Shown here in pieces: positions 1 through 8,648 of a stretch of DNA of 50,088 nucleotides. The notes below the pieces were generated by a model. It saw nothing but the letters and a program-made list of their open reading frames with translations. It had not been told where the DNA came from and made no database searches. The position numbers and the translations under genes were made by a program. The stretch's first letter is position 1. Each line of letters begins with the position of its first letter. The stretch is from NCBI GenBank assembly GCA_938009115.1, contig CALLHZ010000020.1, positions 1 through 50,088 on the forward strand, in the 5' to 3' direction. Origin of the DNA: an uncultured Clostridia bacterium (GTDB lineage: Bacteria > Bacillota > Clostridia > Peptostreptococcales > Anaerovoracaceae).

Positions 1-3000
1 GTTGTTCGTATCCCCTTCTCCTGCCACCAGGGCGTAAGTAAATGTATTGGCCGCATCGGGATCCGTGGCGATCAGTGTGCCGATCGAGGAATTCGCCGCC
101 ACGTTTTCGTTTATAGCCGTTGCCGACAGAGTGATGTCCGTCGGAGCATCATTGACGGGTGTCACGGATATCAGGACAGTGTCCGTCGCAGTTTTTGCTC
201 CTCCGCTTCCAGTGTACCCGTTGTCGTTGACGGAAACCGTCAGTGTTGCGCCGGATGTATCGTTCAGGGCTGTGGTGAAAGTGACGCCGCCACCGGCAAT
301 GAAGGAATTGATATCCGCAATGCTGCCTCGCAGGATTCGGCCGGTCGCAATTCCGTCGACAGTTACACCGCCGCCGTCCGCGGCATTCAGGGTCCCTGAA
401 TCCACAGAAAAAGTTACTGAGACAGAAGCGTTGCCTGCATCGATGTCGGAAACGCTGATGCCGGTGAGGGCGGCTTCGGTGTCCTCCGTCACGGTCAAGG
501 AGACCGGTAGCGTCAGGGCCGGCGCATCGTTCACGGGTTCCACGGTGACCGTGGTTGCGATGGAAAGAGTCGTACTGTCGGCTCCGCCGTTTGCGGAGCC
601 GCCGCTGTCAGTGAGGGAGGTGATCGTGATCGTTCTGTCGCCGTCCGTGGGCGTTTCGCTTCCGTTGCTGTACAGTAGACCGTTGATCAGGGTTTGGAGC
701 TCGGCGGCCGACAGTCCGCCGGCCTTTGCCAGGGTCACTGTGGCCATATCTTCAGAAACCGATATCGTGTAATCAATACTGTTTGCGGCTGTGGTGCCGG
801 CGTTTCCGTTCGTCAGAGCGATCTGGCTGCCGTCTGCGGTCAGGATCTCACGGACCCCGTCGGTGAGGCCCGATGCGGTCAGGGTCAGCTCGATGAACGT
901 CTGCCCCGCTTCCACCGCAGATGCTGCCGCGTCGCTGAAAAGCGTCGCGGCGCTGCCGCCTTCGGTAAAGGTGGGCGCAAGCGCTGTTGCCGTTAAAGTC
1001 GGCGCATCGTTGACCGCCGCAATGGCGACGGTCACATCTGCGTTGGCCGAAGTGCCGCCGCTTCCGTCGCTGATGGTGATCCGGACGGTGCGGGACGAAG
1101 CGCTTGGGTCGGTGGTGTTGGTGTTTTCGTAGGTGAATCGGCGGACCAGCGCGCCCAGTGCATTGTTGTCTGCATTGGCATTCAACGTCAGCACCAGATC
1201 ACTGGCGCCGGTCCCTCCGGTAAAGGTGCCGATTTCCGTGCCTTGCCAGCTGACACTGCTGCCGCTGACGCCGATCATGCCGGCCTCTGTGCCCTGGTTG
1301 TCAATGGAAAGAATATCTTCCGAAGCGACTCGATTTGCGATGATGGAAACTGTCACATTCCCGCCGTTCAAATTTGCATTGTCAGCGTCAGAAGCCCAGG
1401 CGTTGGCGCCATCATCCAGGTTGATGGGGAGATCTCCTTCTATATATGTGACGCTGTCGCCGTTCAGATCGTTGATGACCGGGGCGAGATTGGTTCCTGT
1501 CCCCTGGATGCTGAAGGTATAGGGGTCTTCATTGCTATCATTATTGGCGATGGAGACCGTTGCCGTTCGCGTTCCGGTCCAGGAGGGATCGAAGGTGATG
1601 TCGAAGGTGGTGGAGCCGCCTGCGGCGACGGAGGAGGACGGCGCGGTTGTCACGCTGAAGTCATCGGCGTGGGCGCCGCCGAGCGCCACGTAGGGGGCGT
1701 CTCCTGTCAGCGCCAGCGTTGCCGTTCCGGTGTTCTGGATCGTAAAGGTCTTTGTCGTCGATCCCGAGGCAACGCTTCTGGCGCCGAAGTCGGTGTCATC
1801 TGTTTCTGATGGCACAGTATCGCCATCGGTGATGGTGACGCTGTTGCCCTGGATGTTTATCTCAGAAGAAAGCCCCACAATGTAAGGTCCCGGAAGAGGT
1901 GTAGGGATCGGAATCGCATCATTGAATGTCCAGGATCCAATATCTGCAACTCTGCTTCTCCAAGTCTCTTTTGAAGCTGCAGTCGTGACACCAGAATAAG
2001 CCGCATTGTCATTTGCTGAGGAGGGTTGATTGAATGAAAGGGCTGTAAAATCGTCTGTTAGACCTGGGGGAAGCGCAGATCCGGAGCCGCTGCTGATACC
2101 ATTTGCCCCGACATTGGTGGCCCAGCCTGAAGCCACCTTATCAGTGGAGACATAGGATACGGCATACAGAAACGTAGGGTTGGATATGCTTCCCTGGAAC
2201 GCCAGAACCTCATCACCCTCAATAGTCCCGACGATACCGAGGTAAGGATTGTTTCCAACATCGATGTAGGTGTAGTCAAACGTAAATCCGGTGGTTGCAT
2301 TGCTTGCACTGCGTATTACAGTACCTGCTGTGATGCCGCCGGTCGGCACCGTATAATGGATAAAGGAATCACTGATGGAGGGGTTTGATATGAAGGCATT
2401 TGTCAGGTCGCTCCAGCCGTAATCTGTAAAATTGATATAGGTTCCCGCGGCCAGGTCGACGAGAGGCATAAATGAAAATCCTTTGGCGTAAGTAGTATCC
2501 GTATCACCATTCACGGCAAGGATCACAACATCTCCCGGGCTGAGCATCGTTCCGGTGGTTGCCGATGCAGTAGTATAGGTGCGAACCCCTCCGTAGCTGG
2601 CTCCTACAGCGTTTTCGGCATAGGCCTGGACATAATATACAGTATCGGGTTGGAGGCCTGCCAGGGACTTTGCATAATCACCCAAGGCCCCAGAAGATGT
2701 TATAGTTTTCGTGACTGATAAAACACCGGGTTCGCCCAGTGTTGGTGTGGCATCTGTAGCAGAATAAACAAATCCCCGTTCGGTGACCGTTGCACCGCCT
2801 TCTGATGAAATATTACCCGCGAGAGACATGGAAGAGATCCAACCGTAGGAAACATCCTGTGTCGTTACCGTGGGCATTTCAGGGACAGAGAATTGAAAAT
2901 CATCGATCATCAGATAGGTGATATGATAACCGCTTTCATCGACGACTTCAAACTCCAACTCATCGATCAGGTAGGAGGCATAGCTGCTCAAGTCAATGTT

Positions 3001-3468
3001 TGTATAGTAATTATCTACCGATGTTTTGTTGATCGCTTCCCATTGAACCGTGTGGGAAAACACCTGCGAACTATCCAGTTTGCCGCGGATGATGACGTCG
3101 GTGAGCTGGTCGACCAATTCGCTTTCATCCAGTGTGATGAGGCGAAGGCTGGATACAGAGAAGTCATAGGCAGATGATCGAAACGCACCCACGACAGTAG
3201 CCCCGACCGGGATCGGATTCGTATTTCCGACAAAGTAATCGTCATCATATCCGTAAGCCCCATAATTCATGATTTGCAGATAGCTTCCGGTGATGCTGAA
3301 TCCGAAGCCTCCTTCGGAAAATGCCTGACTGCCGACTGACTCGCCGTTAAATTTTTCAGTGACTGGACCGAAAGCATATGCGCTGACCGCCGATACGTAC
3401 AGAACACTGATGGCGATCATCAGCGTCAGAGCGATGAGTAGTCCAGCTTTCTTTAGTGTTAGAATCAT
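1..3468 (-). CDS. Giant secreted surface protein with choice-of-anchor-D and cadherin-like repeats (C-terminus beyond window)
   Basis: An open minus-strand frame of 1156 codons starts at 3468 behind a GGAGGG ribosome binding site (3475-3480) and is still open at base 1. Residues 1-30 form a signal peptide: two lysines, a hydrophobic stretch and an A-x-A type cleavage region. A beta-rich region follows, then a fibronectin-III-like part near 200-300 and a lamin-tail-like part near 310-480. Near 550-640 is a choice-of-anchor-D (ASPM/SPD-2/Hydin) domain. From about 660 to the window edge run tandem cadherin/VCBS-like repeats carrying the recurring VNDAP linker. The composition is rich in Thr, Ser, Gly and Asp with almost no Cys, as in exported adhesins. 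The role is probably cell-surface adhesion or matrix, by inference only; the anchor, if any, lies outside the window. The gene diverges from the one at 3644. Confidence 0.85.
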   Translation of the reverse strand, partial: MILTLKKAGLLIALTLMIAISVLYVSAVSAYAFGPVTEKFNGESVGSQAFSEGGFGFSITGSYLQIMNYGAYGYDDDYFVGNTNPIPVGATVVGAFRSSAYDFSVSSLRLITLDESELVDQLTDVIIRGKLDSSQVFSHTVQWEAINKTSVDNYYTNIDLSSYASYLIDELEFEVVDESGYHITYLMIDDFQFSVPEMPTVTTQDVSYGWISSMSLAGNISSEGGATVTERGFVYSATDATPTLGEPGVLSVTKTITSSGALGDYAKSLAGLQPDTVYYVQAYAENAVGASYGGVRTYTTASATTGTMLSPGDVVILAVNGDTDTTYAKGFSFMPLVDLAAGTYINFTDYGWSDLTNAFISNPSISDSFIHYTVPTGGITAGTVIRSASNATTGFTFDYTYIDVGNNPYLGIVGTIEGDEVLAFQGSISNPTFLYAVSYVSTDKVASGWATNVGANGISSGSGSALPPGLTDDFTALSFNQPSSANDNAAYSGVTTAASKETWRSRVADIGSWTFNDAIPIPTPLPGPYIVGLSSEINIQGNSVTITDGDTVPSETDDTDFGARSVASGSTTKTFTIQNTGTATLALTGDAPYVALGGAHADDFSVTTAPSSSVAAGGSTTFDITFDPSWTGTRTATVSIANNDSNEDPYTFSIQGTGTNLAPVINDLNGDSVTYIEGDLPINLDDGANAWASDADNANLNGGNVTVSIIANRVASEDILSIDNQGTEAGMIGVSGSSVSWQGTEIGTFTGGTGASDLVLTLNANADNNALGALVRRFTYENTNTTDPSASSRTVRITISDGSGGTSANADVTVAIAAVNDAPTLTATALAPTFTEGGSAATLFSDAAASAVEAGQTFIELTLTASGLTDGVREILTADGSQIALTNGNAGTTAANSIDYTISVSEDMATVTLAKAGGLSAAELQTLINGLLYSNGSETPTDGDRTITITSLTDSGGSANGGADSTTLSIATTVTVEPVNDAPALTLPVSLTVTEDTEAALTGISVSDIDAGNASVSVTFSVDSGTLNAADGGGVTVDGIATGRILRGSIADINSFIAGGGVTFTTALNDTSGATLTVSVNDNGYTGSGGAKTATDTVLISVTPVNDAPTDITLSATAINENVAANSSIGTLIATDPDAANTFTYALVAGEGDTNN

Positions 3469-3643
3469 GGGTATCCCTCCGTTGTTGTGTATAACTAATA
3501 ATGGAAGTATATAGGAATATCGCAGGTAAATATATAGAGAAACTAAAAAGTTCGGTTTTGATTGCCCTCGCCGGCGAAATGGGGGATACTGTCATAAAAG
3601 GCATTGATCTGCAGGGAGCCGGTACGGCGGGAGACGATGTAAG

Positions 3644-4207
3644 ATGAGAGCTTTGGATCGTTTGATGGAAATGTTGTGCGGTACTTTTGACAACCGGGCG
3701 CAATACGACAGGGAATCACTTTCCGGCCGTCCTGTTCATCCAAGAGCCCGCCATGTGATTGGTCTGTGCAACGAAAAGATCGATCACCTTCCCGAAGATT
3801 TTAGCGGTTATTTTGTGATCGAGGAAAGCCGCTTCGACCTGGAGGAGCAGCGCATCGAAAAGCATTATCTGTTTCTGTATGACGAAGATGAGCCGGGTCG
3901 CGTCCGGCTCACTTCTTACAACGTCCCTCCGGAAATGCCAAAGGAGCGCTTCACCAACGATGATCCGGCGATCCGCCTGGATTACCTGAAGCTGGAAGTG
4001 TCGCCAAGATTCCAGCCCCTGACGCTGCGAGAAGAAGACGGTGTCTTTCGAGGTGAAAACTGCAGCCGCTTTTCGGAAGATACGACGTTCCTGTTCAGCC
4101 TCTCTGTATCGTCGGAGCGGCTTCTTGTCAAAGAGCTGTTGCTGCGGGGAGCGGAGCGGGTGGCCGGATACGAGGAACCGGTTGAATACATCAGAATTCA
4201 GGACTAA
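3644..4207 (+). CDS. CpeT/CpcT-like (DUF1001-like) protein, function unknown
   Basis: A 187-residue soluble protein without signal peptide or membrane segment. The N-terminus (LMEMLCGTFDNRAQY) resembles the opening G-x-F-D-N-x-x-Q motif of the CpeT/CpcT family, and a GENCSRFSEDT stretch near residues 135-145 recalls the family's GxxC region. The C-terminal third is Leu/Glu-rich. CpeT proteins in cyanobacteria attach bilins; here no phycobiliprotein context exists, so only a shared fold can be suggested, from eye-level similarity. The start follows a GGGAGA sequence. A 37-bp gap separates it from the dapF-like gene downstream, so the two may be co-transcribed. It could equally be an unrelated beta-barrel protein. 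Confidence 0.6.
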   Translation: MRALDRLMEMLCGTFDNRAQYDRESLSGRPVHPRARHVIGLCNEKIDHLPEDFSGYFVIEESRFDLEEQRIEKHYLFLYDEDEPGRVRLTSYNVPPEMPKERFTNDDPAIRLDYLKLEVSPRFQPLTLREEDGVFRGENCSRFSEDTTFLFSLSVSSERLLVKELLLRGAERVAGYEEPVEYIRIQD

Positions 4208-4244
4208 AATAGGAATGTCAAACAGTGCCAAAGGAGGTATAAGA

Positions 4245-5096
4245 ATGGAAGTACACAAGTATCACGCCCTGGGAAACGATTATCTGGTCTACGACCCCAA
4301 GTTTAATTCGATGGAGTTGAACGAAGAGCGGATCAGGCTCATCTGCGACAGGAATTTCGGCGTGGGGTCCGACGGGATCCTCTACGGGCCGGAGTTCAGA
4401 GACGGCAAGCCTGTCGTGCGGATCTTCAATCCCGACGGGGGAGAGGCTGAGAAAAGCGGCAGCGGCGTGCGCATCTTCTCCAAATACTTGAAGGATGCCG
4501 GATATGTGACAGAGCAGAAATTTACGCTCGTCACCTTGGGCGGAGAGGTCCTGGTGGAGTTTCTGAACGAATCCGGCGACTATTTGAAAGTCCTGATGGG
4601 CAAGACCACCTATCGCAGCGTGGAGATCCCTGTGGCCGGACCGGACCGGATGGTCATTGACGAGCCCATGGAATTCAACGGAAAGACTTATAATGTTACT
4701 TGCGTGTCCATCGGGAATCCCCATTGCGTCATTCCTATGGCCGAGATCAGCAAAGAGCTGGCCTGCGAGCTGGGACCTCATGTGGAGTACTCAAAGAACT
4801 TCCCCAACAGGATCAATATGCAGCTCCTGAAGGTCCTGGACCGGAACAACATCCGGATCGAGATCTACGAGCGGGGCGCTGGCTATACCCTGGCCTCCGG
4901 CACCAGCAGCTGCGCTTCTGCCAGCGCCGCTTATAAGCTTGGGCTCGTGGACCGGCATGTGACCGTGCACATGCCCGGGGGGCAGCTGAAGATCGAGATC
5001 CTGCCCGACGAATCGGTTTTTATGACAGGTCATGTCCATCGCGTGGGCGTTACGCAATTCTCGGAGGAATTTGCGGCGGATCTGGCAGCGCTGTGA
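4245..5096 (+). CDS. dapF: Diaminopimelate epimerase homologue with both catalytic cysteines replaced by serine
   Basis: The 283-residue protein shows the DapF fold from end to end: HALGNDYL at residues 7-14, FGVGSDGI at 39-46, FNPDG at 61-65, IGNPHCV at 156-162 and YERGAGYTLASGTSSC at 208-223. DapF interconverts LL- and meso-diaminopimelate for lysine and peptidoglycan synthesis using two cysteines. Here the first, normally in CGNG, is Ser71 (EKSGSGVR), and the second, normally in ACGTGAC, is Ser218. The non-catalytic cysteine five residues later (Cys223) is kept. From memory, a clostridial DapF-like subfamily carries such serines, so this may be a lineage trait rather than decay; the reaction is uncertain. 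The start is set by AAAGGAGG (4231-4238); a longer upstream frame lacks a ribosome binding site. Confidence 0.9.
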   Translation: MEVHKYHALGNDYLVYDPKFNSMELNEERIRLICDRNFGVGSDGILYGPEFRDGKPVVRIFNPDGGEAEKSGSGVRIFSKYLKDAGYVTEQKFTLVTLGGEVLVEFLNESGDYLKVLMGKTTYRSVEIPVAGPDRMVIDEPMEFNGKTYNVTCVSIGNPHCVIPMAEISKELACELGPHVEYSKNFPNRINMQLLKVLDRNNIRIEIYERGAGYTLASGTSSCASASAAYKLGLVDRHVTVHMPGGQLKIEILPDESVFMTGHVHRVGVTQFSEEFAADLAAL

Positions 5097-5131
5097 AGTT
5101 ATTAACAAATCCTTAATTATTGCCTGGAAAC

Positions 5132-5160
5132 TTGCAGAAGTTTACAGGGAGTGCTACCAT
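5132..5160 (+). promoter_or_regulatory. Candidate sigmaA promoter of the MacAB-like operon
   Basis: TTGCAG (5132-5137) is followed after 17 bases by TACCAT (5155-5160). It lies between the dapF-like stop and the start at 5198. The match is moderate: the -35 keeps TTG and the -10 fits 4 of 6. Confidence 0.35.
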
Positions 5161-5197
5161 AGGGAAGATTAGATTTTTCAATTATCAGGGGGATCAT

Positions 5198-6343
5198 ATG
5201 TTTAAAAAGAAAAAGGGTATGGCTCCGGCAGAAGCGGGGGAGGCTTCTGTTGGAAAGTCATTCAAAAAAGGTCTGTTCAAGTCCCGTAAAAGAGTTATTA
5301 TCTTCAGCGTCATTGCCCTGGCGGTTTTGTCGCTTCTGATCCTTCCCCGGATGATGGGGCAAGGCGTCATGCTGCCCCAGGTATCCACGGGGACGGCAGA
5401 GATCATGGACCTGGAGCAAACGGTCGGCGTCAACGGCGTCATTTCCGGCGCCCAGTCCGCTGAAGTCGTTTCGTCCCTGAACTACGAGATCATCTCCATT
5501 CTTGTGGAAGAGGGGGACAAGGTCGAGAAGGATCAGGTGCTGGCTGTTCTGGATGGGGAAGATCTTCTGGAAGAGTACCAAAAAGCCGCCAACGCGCTGG
5601 AAGAAGCTCGTTTTCATTTCGAGAACTCAAAGCTGCTCTATCAAGAAGGCGCTTTGTCCCAATCTGAATACCTTTCCGCAAAAAACGCCTACGACAACGC
5701 CCGGATCACCGCGGCGTCCTTTGACGTGGCGGAAAAAACCAATATCCGCAGCCCCATCGCCGGCACCGTTACGCGAGTCAATGTGAATCTGGGCCGCTAT
5801 GCCAACGATACGGAGGACAACAAACCCATGTTCGTGATAGAGGATCTGACCCAGCTGAAAATGGATGTGAAGATCAGCGAGTACGACATCGGCAAGATCC
5901 TTGTGGGGCAGCGCGTCACCATCACTGCCGACGTTTTGGGCAAGGACAGCGTCCAGGGCGTCGTCAGCCGTATTTCGCCCACGGGCGAACAGAAGGATGC
6001 TTCCTCCAAAGAGATGGTGATCCCGGTCCAGATCGATGTGGATCAGCAGGAAAGCCGCCTCATTGCCGGCGTCACCGCCAAGGCCCGGATCCTGATCGAA
6101 AGCAGGAGCCAGGTCATGACGGTCCCCATCGACGCTGTACTGGAGGACCCGGAGACCGGCGCATCTTATGTGCTGGCACTGGAGGAGACCATCCTTCGTC
6201 GCGTGGCCGTTACCCCGGGTGTGGAAGGGGACTTTTACCTGGAGGTGGGCGAGGGTGAGATTGCCCAGGGAACTCCTGTTGTCCTGAGCCCGACCTTCGA
6301 CCTGACCGACGGTATGGAAGTACTCGTCCTCTCCGCGCAGTAG
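5198..6343 (+). CDS. MacA/YknX-type efflux adaptor (HlyD family)
   Basis: The 381-residue periplasmic-adaptor-type protein links to a MacB-like ABC exporter. A basic N-terminus (about 1-30) precedes one membrane segment (about 31-52). Then come a first half-lipoyl stretch (near 85-125, with VEEGDKVEKDQVLAVLDG), a helical hairpin rich in Ala, Glu and Tyr (about 128-170), a second lipoyl half (RSPIAGTVTRVNVNLG), and beta-barrel and membrane-proximal domains to the end. In Gram-positive cells such proteins stay anchored in the membrane and face outward. The start at 5198 has a GGGGG ribosome binding site; 26 upstream in-frame codons lack one. The ATPase gene follows after 15 bases. The substrate cannot be read from the sequence; antimicrobial peptides or lipid-linked compounds are usual for the family. 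Confidence 0.9.
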   Translation: MFKKKKGMAPAEAGEASVGKSFKKGLFKSRKRVIIFSVIALAVLSLLILPRMMGQGVMLPQVSTGTAEIMDLEQTVGVNGVISGAQSAEVVSSLNYEIISILVEEGDKVEKDQVLAVLDGEDLLEEYQKAANALEEARFHFENSKLLYQEGALSQSEYLSAKNAYDNARITAASFDVAEKTNIRSPIAGTVTRVNVNLGRYANDTEDNKPMFVIEDLTQLKMDVKISEYDIGKILVGQRVTITADVLGKDSVQGVVSRISPTGEQKDASSKEMVIPVQIDVDQQESRLIAGVTAKARILIESRSQVMTVPIDAVLEDPETGASYVLALEETILRRVAVTPGVEGDFYLEVGEGEIAQGTPVVLSPTFDLTDGMEVLVLSAQ

Positions 6344-6358
6344 GGAGGGCAGCTTAAC

Positions 6359-7060
6359 ATGAATCAAGAGATCATCAGGATCGAGAAGCTGTCGAAATCC
6401 TACGAGAACGGCGACGTATCGGTCAAGGCCCTGGACGAAGTGTCCGTAGCGATCGATCGGGGCGAATTTATCGCCATCATGGGCGCCTCCGGCTCCGGCA
6501 AGTCCACGCTCATGAATATCCTGGGCTGCCTGGACCGTCCCACGGAAGGGAAGTATTATCTGGAAGGGATCGATGTGAGCGAAAAGACCGACGACGAACT
6601 GTCGGAGATCCGCAACCGGAAGATCGGTTTTGTTTTCCAGTCCTTTAATCTGATCCCGAGAACCAGCGCGCTCCAGAATGTGGAGCTGCCTATGATCTAT
6701 GGGAAGGTTCCGGCTCAGGAACGGCTGGAGACCGCTCTTTCCCTGCTGGACCAGGTCGGTCTTGCCGACCGGGCCCGGCACATGCCCAATGAGCTCTCCG
6801 GCGGGCAGAAGCAGCGGGTCGCTATCGCAAGAGCCCTGGCAAACCGTCCCCAGATCATTCTGGCCGACGAGCCCACCGGCAACCTGGACTCCCATTCTTC
6901 CGTGGAGATCATGGATATTTTCTGCCGGCTCAACCGGGAAGAAGGCAACACGGTGATCATCGTCACCCATGAGCGGGATGTGGCGGAATTCACCGACCGC
7001 ATCATCACGTTTAAGGACGGGAACGTCATCAAAGACGAGACCCTCCGGGAGGTGTCCTGA
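6359..7060 (+). CDS. MacB/YknY-type ABC transporter ATPase
   Basis: A 233-residue nucleotide-binding subunit of the LolD/MacB/FtsE group. Walker A is GASGSGKST (about 41-49), the Q-loop lies in GFVFQSFNLI, the signature is LSGGQKQR, Walker B is IILADEPTGNLD and the switch histidine is in IVTHE. The LIPRTSALQNVELPM segment after the Q-loop is typical of this group. It powers the permease encoded next; its stop overlaps that permease's start (TGATG). Together with the adaptor this is a three-gene tripartite-like exporter resembling Bacillus YknXYZ. Confidence 0.95.
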   Translation: MNQEIIRIEKLSKSYENGDVSVKALDEVSVAIDRGEFIAIMGASGSGKSTLMNILGCLDRPTEGKYYLEGIDVSEKTDDELSEIRNRKIGFVFQSFNLIPRTSALQNVELPMIYGKVPAQERLETALSLLDQVGLADRARHMPNELSGGQKQRVAIARALANRPQIILADEPTGNLDSHSSVEIMDIFCRLNREEGNTVIIVTHERDVAEFTDRIITFKDGNVIKDETLREVS

Positions 7061-8274
7061 TGCTGCTTATGGAAAACATCAAACTGGCGCTCTCTTCCAT
7101 CAAAATGAACAAGATGCGGTCGTTTCTGACCATGCTGGGCATCATCATCGGTATCAGCTCCGTCATTGCCATCACTTCCATCGGCGCCAGCGCCGAAGCG
7201 GTGGTGAGCAAGGAATTCGAAAGCTTCGGCATGAACAATATGTATGTATATCTGAATTGGGAAGTTGTGCGGGATCAACCGATCCAGTACGCGGATCTGA
7301 TTTTGCCGGAAGATATCGAGGCGCTCAAAGCCCGATTTCCCGAGGACATCCTCTATGCGGCGCCTTCGGTGTCAGGCTCCAGCGAAACCACCGTGGGCCG
7401 AGTCCGGGGCAAGCTGAGCATGCAGGGCGTCGCTGCAAATTACAATCAATACTATCATATGGAGATCCTCCACGGCCGGATGATCAATCAGAGCGATCTG
7501 GACGGTAAAAGAGACCGGATCGTCATCGACGAAACGGCCTCCCGGTATTTTTTCAATAAATCCGACAGTGTGGGGGAGAAGTTCACCGTGAGCATCAACG
7601 GCGAGAACCGCGACCTGACGGTAGTGGGCGTATTCCGAAAAGAAGCGAGCCTTTTCGATCAGATGAACACCAGCGAAGCCTATACGACCTATATCCCGTA
7701 CACGCTGCTCCAGGCCGCAGACGACTCCACTTCGTACCTGGAGCTTTATACCAACGGCGACAAGGACCAGTCGGTGCTGGGCGGCGAGATCGTCCGCTAT
7801 CTTGCCCGGATCAAAGACAAAGTACCGGAGTTTTACCGGTTTGAATCGGCGGAATTGCAGATGGATACCATCAATACGATCCTTGGCACCCTGTCTGTGG
7901 CCATCGGCGCCATCGCTGCCATCTCGCTGGTCGTAGGGGGCATCGGCATCATGAACATCATGCTGGTTTCCGTGACGGAGCGGACCCGGGAGATCGGCAT
8001 CCGAAAATCCCTGGGCGCCCGGACAAAGGACATCCTGACTCAGTTTCTGATCGAGTCCATGATCCTTGCGGCCATCGGCGGCATGATCGGCACGGCTTTT
8101 GGCATCGGCATCGCGGCCATCGGCATGGCTGTCGCAGGCGTGGCGCTGATCATCGACCCCATGACCGTGCTTCTGGCTGTGGGCTTTTCGGCGGTCGTTG
8201 GCATGTTCTTCGGCCTGTATCCTGCCAGAAAAGCAGCCCGGCTGGATCCCATCGAAGCTCTGCGCTACGAGTAA
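7060..8274 (+). CDS. MacB/YknZ-type ABC transporter permease (FtsX domain)
   Basis: A 404-residue permease with one N-terminal membrane helix carrying FLTMLGIIIGISSVIAI (near 23-40), a long extracytoplasmic MacB-PCD-type domain (about 50-265), and three C-terminal helices (about 280-390) forming the FtsX domain. The RTREIGIRKSLGAR coupling segment between helices 2 and 3 and the terminal PARKAARLDPIEALRYE tail are family hallmarks. The start overlaps the ATPase stop by one base, implying coupled translation. A terminator-like hairpin lies about 75 bases after the stop, inside the opposite-strand gene. Substrate unknown. Confidence 0.95.
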   Translation: MLLMENIKLALSSIKMNKMRSFLTMLGIIIGISSVIAITSIGASAEAVVSKEFESFGMNNMYVYLNWEVVRDQPIQYADLILPEDIEALKARFPEDILYAAPSVSGSSETTVGRVRGKLSMQGVAANYNQYYHMEILHGRMINQSDLDGKRDRIVIDETASRYFFNKSDSVGEKFTVSINGENRDLTVVGVFRKEASLFDQMNTSEAYTTYIPYTLLQAADDSTSYLELYTNGDKDQSVLGGEIVRYLARIKDKVPEFYRFESAELQMDTINTILGTLSVAIGAIAAISLVVGGIGIMNIMLVSVTERTREIGIRKSLGARTKDILTQFLIESMILAAIGGMIGTAFGIGIAAIGMAVAGVALIIDPMTVLLAVGFSAVVGMFFGLYPARKAARLDPIEALRYE

Positions 8275-8276
8275 GC

Positions 8277-8630
8277 TCAATAAATCGACTGGGGTGGGTA
8301 TTTTTCCTTCCAGGCCTCTTCCATCCGCTTCAAACGGTCCTTAAAGGCGCCGAGGCTTTCCTCGGCGTTTTGTTTTGCTTCTTCCAGGATCTCCAGCGAA
8401 AAGGAATCGCCCCCATAGCGGGCCCAATCCTGCTGCAATGCGATAGTATAGGGCGAGTTCACCTTTTGGGAAAAGCGCAGGCGATTTTCCACCGCCAGCA
8501 GATTGACGTCGCCTTTGATCAGGCTTTTTCCGGACTCTTTGTTCCAGATGCGAAAGACGCCGCCGGTGGTGTCCTGCTGTTTATATTCCGCGATCAGTTC
8601 TTTTTTGCGGATTCCGTCGATCTTATTCAT
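8277..8630 (-). CDS. GIY-YIG nuclease family-like protein (degenerate)
   Basis: A 117-residue soluble protein. A GGVFRIWN strand near 23-30 and a SLIKGDVN turn near 35-42 sit where GIY-YIG proteins have their two short motifs, and the QQDWARYGGDSFSLEILEE stretch matches the LQxDWNxxGxExFxxEVLE pattern common in small GIY-YIG-like proteins of Firmicutes. The canonical tyrosines are absent, so nuclease activity is doubtful. The ribosome binding site is weak (AGTGAAG). The gene lies 18 bases downstream of the DUF6530-like gene and is probably in its transcript. It ends 3 bases from the convergent permease gene. Confidence 0.7.
   Translation of the reverse strand: MNKIDGIRKKELIAEYKQQDTTGGVFRIWNKESGKSLIKGDVNLLAVENRLRFSQKVNSPYTIALQQDWARYGGDSFSLEILEEAKQNAEESLGAFKDRLKRMEEAWKEKYPPQSIY
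8348..8377 (+). terminator. Rho-independent terminator of the MacAB-like operon
   Basis: A perfect 8-bp stem (8348-8355 with 8360-8367), CTTT loop, then TTTTGTTTTG. It points along the plus strand just after the permease gene, yet lies wholly within the coding part of the convergent gene at 8277-8630. Confidence 0.7.
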
Positions 8631-8648
8631 TGTATTTCTTCACTTTCT

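Noticed and set aside
47..1809. Several overlapping plus-strand reading frames rich in Val, Ser and Pro
   Set aside because: They mirror the minus-strand surface protein, whose frame is open throughout, starts at a good ribosome binding site and shows clear repeats; the plus-strand frames lack ribosome binding sites and family features.
3558..3646. A possible 28-codon gene starting TTG and overlapping the CpeT-like start
   Set aside because: Coding-like codons but too short, no clear ribosome binding site and no recognisable family; perhaps a relic.
5627..6970. A 447-codon minus-strand frame
   Set aside because: Antisense to the MacAB-like genes, which carry all expected motifs.
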